A DNA stretch of 11,020 nucleotides, taken from the NCBI GenBank assembly GCA_017452565.1, contig JAFTMF010000044.1:1-11020 (forward strand), read 5' to 3'. The DNA is from Clostridia bacterium. GTDB lineage: Bacteria; Bacillota; Clostridia; Oscillospirales; CAG-272. Position 1 is the first letter of the stretch, and the number at the start of each line of letters is the position of its first letter. Under the pieces are notes generated by a model. It was given only the letters and a program-made list of their open reading frames with translations, was not told where the DNA came from and did no database searches. A program made the translations under genes and the position numbers. This document shows positions 1-5,322 of this stretch, piece after piece.

Positions 1-100
1 AAAAGGTCATATTTTCAAGATAAAAAATAAAAATCTCTGTATAAAATACAATGTTTCCGAACACGATCGTTTGCTCCAACGGCGCTTGGAAACAGGATGA

Positions 101-307
101 ACAAACGTACCCGCCAAACAATGCCGCGTCTTGCGGAGAGTGCGGGAGAAGCTCTGCGAGCAAGTGCCGGTGCCGGTGCCGGTTGCTCAGATGAATGAGC
201 CTGCCAAGGCAGCAGTTACAATCCATAGAGGCGATTGGTTGGTGGAGATCGCTAACGGAACGTCGATAGAAACCATCGAAGCGCTGATTCGGGCACTGAA
301 ATGTTAA
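101..307 (+). pseudogene. tnpA: IS66 accessory protein TnpA, 5'-truncated
   Basis: The frame is open from 101 to the stop at 305-307 (68 codons) and has no convincing start; an in-frame stop lies at 98-100. The recognisable part begins near the RRVREKLCEQ segment, the basic stretch that in intact IS66 TnpA follows the N-terminal helix-turn-helix. It continues through a short VPVPVPV stretch to the family's C-terminal beta segment, IHRGDWLVEIANGTSIETI, ending ALIRALKC. The DNA-binding N-terminus is absent or scrambled before about position 113. The stop overlaps the tnpB start at 301, which is the usual translational coupling in this family. TnpA is needed for transposition but has no catalytic role known to me. 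Confidence 0.8.
164..181 (+). repeat. Three tandem copies of the hexamer GTGCCG
   Basis: Three exact GTGCCG units lie inside the tnpA remnant and encode the Val-Pro run of its linker. It is a simple in-frame microsatellite with no sign of a separate role. Confidence 0.75.
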
Positions 308-716
308 ACGAGCTGGCAGAGGCGACCACGGTATATCTGGTCACCGGTTACACGGATATGCGAAAAGGAATAGACGGTCTCGCAGAGATCGTAAACGGTA
401 AGCTGCAGCTTTCCCCCTACAGCAAAGCACTGTTTCTATTTTGCGGTAAGAACAGCCGCAAAATGAAAGGACTCTACTGGGAAGGAGACGGCTTTTTGCT
501 CCTGTAAAGCGGCTGGAAAACGGGAGATACCGTTGGCCGAGGAATGAGACCGAAGCGAAAACCCTCACAAAGCAACATCTTCGCTGGCTGCTGGAAGGAC
601 TGGAAATCGAACAGAAGAAAGCCCTATGTCTCCCGCAAAAGAGATCGCTTTTCGAACCGCACTTACCCAAGCTGTGGAGAAAACGGATGCCCTGGAAGAG
701 GAAGTTTCCGATCTGA
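301..716 (+). pseudogene. tnpB: IS66 Orf2/TnpB with a one-base deletion frameshift
   Basis: The N-terminal 68 codons give a classic IS66 TnpB: VYLVTGYTDMRKGIDGLAEIV at the front and FLFCGKNSRKMKGLYWEGDG before the break. The frame stops at 505-507 directly after GFLLL. Family members read GFLLLYKRLENGR here. In this sequence the codons after Leu-Leu are 'ta' plus 'aag cgg ctg', so a single base of the Tyr codon is missing. In the frame resumed at 507 the protein continues KRLENGRYRWPRNETEAKT and then LRWLLEGLEIEQKKA, and runs to a stop at 714-716. Intact TnpB proteins are about 115-120 aa, so the last 20 or so codons are probably non-native read-through. This is a clear pseudogene. Confidence 0.9.
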
Positions 717-838
717 AAAAGCAGGTCGCTTTTCTGAAAAAGGCGCTGTACGGCTAGAAGAGTGAAAAGTCCGATGTGGTGCTGGAAAATGCCGAGCTTT
801 TCGCGACTCAACAGTCGTTGCTTCCTTGGCTAAACTGA
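626..838 (+). pseudogene. tnpC: IS66 transposase TnpC, N-terminal fragment with amber codon
   Basis: The fragment opens with an ATG at 626 and encodes the coiled-coil N-terminus typical of IS66 transposases: EKTDALEEEVSDLKKQVAFL, then KKALYG. The family then reads roughly (Q/R)KSEK. Here the codon at 755-757 is TAG, followed in frame by KSEKSDVVLENAELF, so one substitution (for example CAG to TAG) created the stop. The frame ends at 836-838. The zinc-binding and DDE catalytic parts, several hundred residues in intact members, are absent from the window downstream. The fragment cannot encode an active transposase. Confidence 0.83.
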
Positions 839-846
839 ATAGACTA

Positions 847-876
847 CACCCCGCCGCCCAATTGGGCGGCGGGGTG
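847..876. terminator. Perfect 30-nt GC-rich palindrome, possible terminator
   Basis: Two 15-nt arms are exact reverse complements with no spacer: CACCCCGCCGCCCAA and its complement. It lies 8 nt after the last stop of the tnpC remnant. A hairpin with a small AATT loop would be very stable, but only GATTTCG follows, not a real U-tract, so the terminator role is tentative. It could instead be a mobile-element end or a short dispersed palindrome. Confidence 0.45.
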
Positions 877-918
877 ATTTCGTGGGAAATGCGGTATTAT
901 TGGGCGGGTACTGATTTA

Positions 919-960
919 AAATATGCACCCTAAACACATTGCGGTTCAGGGTGCATATTT
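919..960. terminator. 13-bp inverted repeat downstream of the minus-strand operon
   Basis: AAATATGCACCCT (919-931) and AGGGTGCATATTT (948-960) pair perfectly around a 16-nt loop. The hairpin begins 35 nt past the stop of the minus-strand 513-aa gene. Read in that direction the stem ends in ATATTTT, a modest U-run, so it may end that transcript. On the plus strand the right arm also ends in TTT and could act bidirectionally. Confidence 0.55.
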
Positions 961-994
961 ATCAATAGGGAATTGCCCGGGACGCCTTCAGTAA

Positions 995-2536
995 TCAAAG
1001 ACTCCAGAATACACTTCCAGTAATGTCTCTATCTTCGTACTCATCGTACGGATATAAGGGTTTCTTCTCCAGCTTGCTTTCTGTTTCCCCCGAGGTGAAG
1101 CATATGCTTGACAAATCGGTTCGGTCAGAAGCGTTGATAAAGTTGTTACCGATCTGTGCAAGTGCGTGAAGCATTGTATCATTGGTTACTTTGATCAACT
1201 GTTGGAAGGCACCGGTACCATTGGCTGTGGACAATAATACCATACTGATCGGATCGGAATTGGTAAAGATATCTGCAGCGGTTGATAAAGGAAGATTGGG
1301 GCTATAGCCTAAAGTGTCCGCTGTCATTTCGGATTTGGTTTTTACCACGTTTAAGAATTCTGCTGCGATTTCGATCCAAGTTCCGCTTTCAAAGATTGGT
1401 TCGTCAACTTCGGAGCAGGTATATTGGATTTGTTTGAAAAAGTGTTGATTGCAGACCTTTGTTACTTCTTTTTGCACGTCTTCAAATCTTACGATAACAT
1501 CGCCTGCTTTGAAATCTTTTCCGTTGACAACCTGATACAGTATAGCGCGGTAATGAGCGCGCAATAGGTTGTAATTACCGCTTTCTTGCATCATATTGGA
1601 TAATGCAAGCTCGTACAGATCCTTATAGCCAATACGAAGGGAGGCTTTCCACAAAATTCTACTGCCGAAGAGAAAAACTGCTTCTGTTTCCTCGTAGTCC
1701 TCGTTTACGAATAAATAATATGCAGGGTGAATGATACCGGAGTAATCAATGCTTTGGCGGTCACGCTTCGCAGCATATTTGTCTCTCACACTTGCAGTGG
1801 CAGTGTACGCATTGGGAACAAATCCCACGCAGATCGGTTGATTGCGAGTATCCCACAGACCGGGGATTACGGGATGGCTGTTGATTTGCTCGGTTATTAT
1901 TCTTTCTGTGGAGATTTTGGTTAATTCATATTGAATCGGCAGTTTATCGCCATTCAGCCAGTAATCCGTATGCAACGAAATCAGTAATCCGTAGGAACAA
2001 TTCAACCGATCAGTACACTTTTGGATGTACTGATCCAAATAATCTCCCCACTCTTCGTACACTTTTAAATTGTATTTATTGCGAGGTTTCGATTCCATTC
2101 GGTGTGCTTTGGCTAATTCCTTGGCTTCGTTTAGCTTTTGGGTAATCTTTCCCTTATGTTGTTCGGAAAATTTACTCATTGCGGCGAGGACATAAGTCTG
2201 AATCAGCTCACCATATGTATAGCGAGATTCAGGCAGATAGGAATTGTCCCACTTTCTGACGGGAACGAAGAAATCACAGTACCAATTGCCTTCCTCGCCG
2301 TTCATATAGGCATTTATAGCCTCATCATCAATCCGTACATGTTGATTGGGGGAAATAAACAAACAATGAGATTTATTGGAATAATCCATGCCTAAGAAAA
2401 CGGTATTCTGGTTGGGTGATTCAAAGAAAATATAGGGGGATAACACTTCTTTTCCCTCAATCAGGGTTTCAAATTCTTTTTTGTAGAGTTGAAAATTCTC
2501 TCCGGTTCTGTAATCTGTATCGGTAAATCTTGGCAT
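995..2536 (-). CDS. Conserved-looking protein of unknown function, 513 aa
   Basis: I do not recognise this protein. It is an intact 513-codon frame with a good ribosome site, GGAGAA, six bases before the ATG. It has no signal peptide, no clear transmembrane helix, no Walker motif and no metal-binding Cys/His cluster. The first 120 residues look beta-rich and aromatic (for example NWYCDFFVPVRKWD). A charged helical stretch follows at about 120-165 (KGKITQKLNEAKELAKAHR), then a mixed alpha/beta body. The last 25 or so residues are charged (KLEKKPLYPYDEYEDRD). It is probably cytoplasmic. Codon use is visibly AT-richer than in the genes to the right, which suggests separate origin. It follows the 82-aa coiled-coil gene after 103 nt with no terminator between, so the two are probably co-transcribed. 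Function unknown. Confidence 0.85.
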   Translation of the reverse strand: MPRFTDTDYRTGENFQLYKKEFETLIEGKEVLSPYIFFESPNQNTVFLGMDYSNKSHCLFISPNQHVRIDDEAINAYMNGEEGNWYCDFFVPVRKWDNSYLPESRYTYGELIQTYVLAAMSKFSEQHKGKITQKLNEAKELAKAHRMESKPRNKYNLKVYEEWGDYLDQYIQKCTDRLNCSYGLLISLHTDYWLNGDKLPIQYELTKISTERIITEQINSHPVIPGLWDTRNQPICVGFVPNAYTATASVRDKYAAKRDRQSIDYSGIIHPAYYLFVNEDYEETEAVFLFGSRILWKASLRIGYKDLYELALSNMMQESGNYNLLRAHYRAILYQVVNGKDFKAGDVIVRFEDVQKEVTKVCNQHFFKQIQYTCSEVDEPIFESGTWIEIAAEFLNVVKTKSEMTADTLGYSPNLPLSTAADIFTNSDPISMVLLSTANGTGAFQQLIKVTNDTMLHALAQIGNNFINASDRTDLSSICFTSGETESKLEKKPLYPYDEYEDRDITGSVFWSL

Positions 2537-2639
2537 AATACATTCTCCGTTCTATTGATTTAACGTATTTATTCTTTGCTGCTTCTGATGGAAGATCAGA
2601 CCTTGTCAAGTTACTTGGAAATCGAAACAAGAGTAAATT

Positions 2640-2888
2640 TTAGTTGATTCTCTTAAATTCATATGCTTGGTCAATATAGGATTCGTGAATACTGTTCGCA
2701 ATTTCTTGAGTGACCGTTCTAATATCGGAATTAATCTTAGTCAATGAAGCGGAAACTTGATTGCTTTCGGATTTATATACTTCCACTTGCTTATCCAGTT
2801 CTGCAATCTCTTCATATTTATCCCGATTCATTCTGTTTTCGATTGTTTGTATCTGCGCTGCATATTGTATGATTCTTTCCAATGACAT
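2640..2888 (-). CDS. Small coiled-coil protein of unknown function, 82 aa
   Basis: I chose the ATG at 2888 because AAAAGGGG lies eight bases upstream; a longer frame to 2984 has no such site and would run into the promoter. The protein is almost entirely helical, with no signal peptide, membrane helix or Cys. From about residue 28 to 63 it shows a near-perfect a/d heptad pattern: I28, L31, V35, Y38, S42, V45, L49, I52, I56, V59, I63. This predicts a dimeric or higher coiled coil or a long hairpin. It is the first gene of a two-gene unit with the 513-aa protein, so a partner, chaperone or oligomerising subunit for that protein is a reasonable inference. I see no WxG motif or DNA-binding motif, and I do not know the family. 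Confidence 0.75.
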   Translation of the reverse strand: MSLERIIQYAAQIQTIENRMNRDKYEEIAELDKQVEVYKSESNQVSASLTKINSDIRTVTQEIANSIHESYIDQAYEFKRIN

Positions 2889-2896
2889 AACATATA

Positions 2897-2904
2897 CCCC
2901 TTTT
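2897..2904 (-). promoter_or_regulatory. Ribosome binding site fixing the 82-aa start
   Basis: On the minus strand AAAAGGGG lies eight bases before the ATG at 2888. No similar site precedes the upstream in-frame ATG at 2984, so this site decides the start. Confidence 0.65.
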
Positions 2905-2972
2905 CTTGAGAATGCAGTAAAACTTTGAAACAAAATTCTATCGCTATAAATTGGATTATATAACATAACCTT

Positions 2973-3001
2973 ATCATACCACAAATGTCACATAATATCA
3001 A
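2973..3001 (-). promoter_or_regulatory. Sigma-A promoter of the 82-aa/513-aa operon
   Basis: On the minus strand TTGATA (2996-3001) and TATGAT (2973-2978) are separated by exactly 17 bases, and the -10 is preceded by TGTGG, a TRTGn extended -10 box. Transcription would start near 2966 and leave a leader of about 78 nt before the ATG at 2888. Confidence 0.75.
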
Positions 3002-3214
3002 GGGTTGAAGTGCACATTTTGTACATTTTTTACAGAAACTCTAAGGCTATAGTCTCGTTAAATCTCAATTTTTGCTTTTCTTGCATTTTCGTGGGCAAAA
3101 GGAAATTTCCGGGACTACACTCTCTTTCCCGAAGGCCTCTTTGATCGCAATAGTAACAGTCATACTGACTCTGTCCGTTGTTTACGAAGACGATTGAAAA
3201 TGAAAAAACAAACC
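3002..3214. other. Non-coding stretch between divergent promoters
   Basis: This belongs to the 436-base gene-free interval 2889-3324, which also holds the minus promoter (2973-3001), the plus promoter (3215-3243) and the leader of the phosphoesterase gene. The stretch itself is AT-rich and contains no supported gene, tRNA or strong hairpin. A TTG-initiated extension of the phosphoesterase frame from 3178 was rejected. I see nothing functional here beyond space for regulator binding. Confidence 0.5.
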
Positions 3215-3243
3215 TTGATTTGTTCGTGAAAATGTGCTACAAT
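3215..3243 (+). promoter_or_regulatory. Sigma-A promoter of the phosphoesterase gene
   Basis: TTGATT (3215-3220), a 17-base spacer and TACAAT (3238-3243) are preceded by TGTGC, a TRTGn extended -10. The start point would be near 3250, giving a leader of about 75 nt. The promoter lies inside the rejected upstream extension of the coding frame, which supports the ATG at 3325 as the true start. Confidence 0.75.
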
Positions 3244-3311
3244 AACAAAGCATTAACCGATATTTCGTTCTTGCGAAAATGCACGTTGAGGCATAAGCCA
3301 TTTGTCATACC

Positions 3312-3317
3312 AAGGAG
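3312..3317 (+). promoter_or_regulatory. Ribosome binding site fixing the phosphoesterase start
   Basis: AAGGAG lies seven bases before the ATG at 3325, and the protein read from that ATG begins with a proper signal peptide. Confidence 0.8.
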
Positions 3318-3324
3318 AACCGTT

Positions 3325-5226
3325 ATGAAGCTATCCCGTCAAAAACTCTCGCTGTTTTTCGCATTATTGCTATCGATTTCAATGGTGCTGGGGCTTGCTC
3401 CCGCCGTGCAAGCGGAGGAGGCTGCCGGCAATACCGTCAGTATCCTTGCCTGCTCCGACTTTCAAAATGAAGACGGCAATCTGAAAGGTCGAAGCACCGT
3501 TTCCACTATACTGGATGCTATGAAGCAAGACGGCATTACCAAAGCGGACGGCTTTATCTGCTGCGGTGACTACGACTACGAATATACCGACACCAGGGGC
3601 GGTGTCTCTGCACTGCGCTCGGCGGTGAAAAAATTCGCCCCCTCCAATCACGTCTTCGTGCAGGGCAACCACGATACCGCCATCGGCACCAACGGACTGT
3701 GTAATAGCGGAAACAACGATCCCGACCACGGTAAATACGGCGTATTTGCCATCAATGAAGACGATTATATGTGGTACAACTCGGACGAGAATACCGTCAA
3801 GCACACCACGCAGAATCTCATCGATTATCTGAACGAAAAGCTTGCCGTGGGTTATGACAAACCTATTTTCGTGGTATCCCATCTGGGCTTGAACTATTCC
3901 ATGCGTACCTATTATGACGGTGACGGCAAATATGCCCACTATCTTTTCGACGTCCTCAATGAGGCCGGGCGCAAGGGATTGAACATCATATATCTGTACG
4001 GTCATAATCACTCCAACGGCTGGGATGACTATCTGGGCGGTGCGGCGGTTTATCTTGCCAAGGGAGATTCCATTCTCGTCGGGCAAGGTTCGAATACAAG
4101 CAAAAAGAAAAAGACTTTGGTATTCACCTACCTGAACGCAGGCTACGTCGGCTACTATTCCAACGAGAACGGGCAGGACGATGCTATGACGATGACCTAT
4201 ATCACGGTATCCGACGATGAGGTCACGATTACCCGCTACGATCAAAAGGGCAAGCACAATCTGAAATCCGCAGGCATTGCCAATGCGTACAAGGATGAAA
4301 GCGGTTACACCCCCAATCCCGACGTGTATCCCTCTCCGCAAACCGTGACGCTTACTTCGGTCAGCGATGGGACTCCTATCGAGAATATTCTCAACATTGA
4401 TAAAACCAATCCCGTTTACCGCAAGATCACGTCCGTGGACGAGATCAAGGACGGCGGCAAATACCTGATCGTTTCCCAAAAACACGCATCGATTATGCTT
4501 GCCAAAGAGGTCACGAAAAACGGCTCTACCGGTGTTCGTACCGGCTTTGATCTGGAGGAGACCGAGCTGTTCGGTGATAGCCTTGCTTATGCCAACTGCA
4601 TCGGCAAGGAATGGGTTTTCAAAAAAACCGGCAGAGGCTGGCTGATCGGCGACGGCGAACGGTATATTGCGTACGAGGATATGACCGCTGCGGGCAAGGG
4701 CATTGCGGCTGTGCTGGCAGATACCGGCCGTCCGCTCACCATTGAAGGAGAAGGGGCCTTCACCTTCTTTTCGGGCAACTATTCCTTCAATTACAACAGC
4801 CGCGACCTCATTAACTTTTATACTTCCGATCCGTCTTCCTTCTATCTTTACGAGCCGGTAGGCTACGGCGTGACGGTAGAGGGCGGCTATGCCGTGTTGG
4901 GTGGCGAGCGCGTCGCCTATGCCAAGCCGGGGGGCACCCTCACGCTGACCGCGTCTGACGCTCCCGCAGGCTATACGTTCGATCGTTGGGTGGTGACGAG
5001 CGGCAACGCCACGTTGTCCGATCCCACCCAAATGGCGCTGACATTGACGATGCCCGATGGGGCGATCACTCTCAAGGCAACCTATAAGGCTGCGGTCACC
5101 GCTCCCGCTGAAACCGATGGGCAGGGCTCGCCCGTGCTCTGGATCGTGCTCGCGGCAGGCGGCGTGGTGCTTGTGGCAGGCGCAGGGACTGTCGTCATCA
5201 TGCGGATGAAGAAAAAAGTGAGATAA
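3325..5226 (+). CDS. Secreted, membrane-anchored calcineurin-like metallophosphoesterase, 633 aa
   Basis: The start is set by AAGGAG and a signal peptide: a basic N-terminus, a hydrophobic core at about 8-24, and likely cleavage after AVQA (residue 30). The catalytic domain (about 36-310) carries the dinuclear-metal motifs in order: SDFQ (44-47), GDYDY (81-85), GNHD (114-117), VSHLG with H186, and GHNH (226-229). Motif I is D-x-Q rather than the usual D-x-H. A beta domain of the DGGKYLIV type spans about 366-512. An InlB B-repeat-like domain follows at about 515-588 (GYTFDRWVV). One C-terminal transmembrane helix (about 604-626) ends in RMKKKVR, with no LPXTG motif, so the protein is probably membrane-tethered and faces outward. 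It should hydrolyse phosphate mono- or diesters, with substrate unknown. It has its own promoter and terminator and converges with the GH43 lipoprotein gene. Confidence 0.9.
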   Translation: MKLSRQKLSLFFALLLSISMVLGLAPAVQAEEAAGNTVSILACSDFQNEDGNLKGRSTVSTILDAMKQDGITKADGFICCGDYDYEYTDTRGGVSALRSAVKKFAPSNHVFVQGNHDTAIGTNGLCNSGNNDPDHGKYGVFAINEDDYMWYNSDENTVKHTTQNLIDYLNEKLAVGYDKPIFVVSHLGLNYSMRTYYDGDGKYAHYLFDVLNEAGRKGLNIIYLYGHNHSNGWDDYLGGAAVYLAKGDSILVGQGSNTSKKKKTLVFTYLNAGYVGYYSNENGQDDAMTMTYITVSDDEVTITRYDQKGKHNLKSAGIANAYKDESGYTPNPDVYPSPQTVTLTSVSDGTPIENILNIDKTNPVYRKITSVDEIKDGGKYLIVSQKHASIMLAKEVTKNGSTGVRTGFDLEETELFGDSLAYANCIGKEWVFKKTGRGWLIGDGERYIAYEDMTAAGKGIAAVLADTGRPLTIEGEGAFTFFSGNYSFNYNSRDLINFYTSDPSSFYLYEPVGYGVTVEGGYAVLGGERVAYAKPGGTLTLTASDAPAGYTFDRWVVTSGNATLSDPTQMALTLTMPDGAITLKATYKAAVTAPAETDGQGSPVLWIVLAAGGVVLVAGAGTVVIMRMKKKVR

Positions 5227-5231
5227 AATGC

Positions 5232-5280
5232 AAAAACGGACACATCATAAGGGGAAACCCAAATGATGTGTCCGTTTTTT
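5232..5280. terminator. Strong bidirectional rho-independent terminator
   Basis: AAAAACGGACACATCAT (5232-5248) pairs over 17 bp with 5263-5279 around a 14-nt loop, and a run of six T closes the plus-strand side. It starts 5 nt after the phosphoesterase stop. On the minus strand the complement of the left A-run gives five U, 43 nt after the GH43 lipoprotein stop, so one hairpin can serve both convergent genes. Confidence 0.93.
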
Positions 5281-5322
5281 ATGGGAATTTATCAGCGTGC
5301 GCTGTACACTGAAGGTGGATGC

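Larger units (their letters stand above)
101..838 (+). mobile_element. Decayed IS66-family insertion sequence (tnpA-tnpB-tnpC remnant)
   Basis: Three consecutive, partly overlapping reading frames match the tnpA-tnpB-tnpC order of IS66-type elements. All three are damaged: tnpA lacks its beginning, tnpB has a one-base deletion near 506, and tnpC has an amber codon at 755-757 and stops being recognisable at about 800-838, so most of the large transposase is missing. I see no terminal inverted repeats or target duplication, so the outer limits are only those of the recognisable coding remnants. The element cannot transpose by itself. The family call rests on remembered IS66 protein motifs and is firm for tnpB and good for the other two. 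Confidence 0.88.

Noticed and set aside
1..100. Left edge as the IS66 end or an intact tnpA 5' part
   Set aside because: The AT-rich sequence has no IS66-like inverted repeat, and the tnpA frame is closed at 98-100.
2604..2609. TTGACA on the minus strand between the 82-aa and 513-aa genes
   Set aside because: No -10-like hexamer lies 16-18 bases downstream, so an internal promoter is not supported.
2640..2888. Assignment of the 82-aa protein as a WXG100 or LXG-associated type VII partner
   Set aside because: It has no WxG and no YxxxD/E tail, and the 513-aa neighbour shows no LXG domain; size and helicity alone are not enough.
2889..2984. Longer start for the 82-aa protein at the ATG at 2984
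   Set aside because: It would begin between the -10 and -35 of the promoter, upstream of any transcript from it; the ATG at 2888 has AAAAGGGG at good spacing.
3040..3200. Minus-strand reading frame with a YDCYYC-like stretch, considered as a transposase C-terminal scrap
   Set aside because: The upstream codons are low-complexity and no further family motif follows, so the Cys match is probably chance.
3178..3324. 49-codon N-terminal extension of the phosphoesterase from a TTG codon
   Set aside because: There is no ribosome site before the TTG, the extension spans the promoter at 3215-3243, and the ATG at 3325 has AAGGAG and begins a proper signal peptide.
3379..5031. 550-codon open frame on the minus strand
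   Set aside because: It lies wholly antisense to the phosphoesterase gene, whose motifs are unmistakable; it has no ribosome site and its composition is that of a frame shadow.
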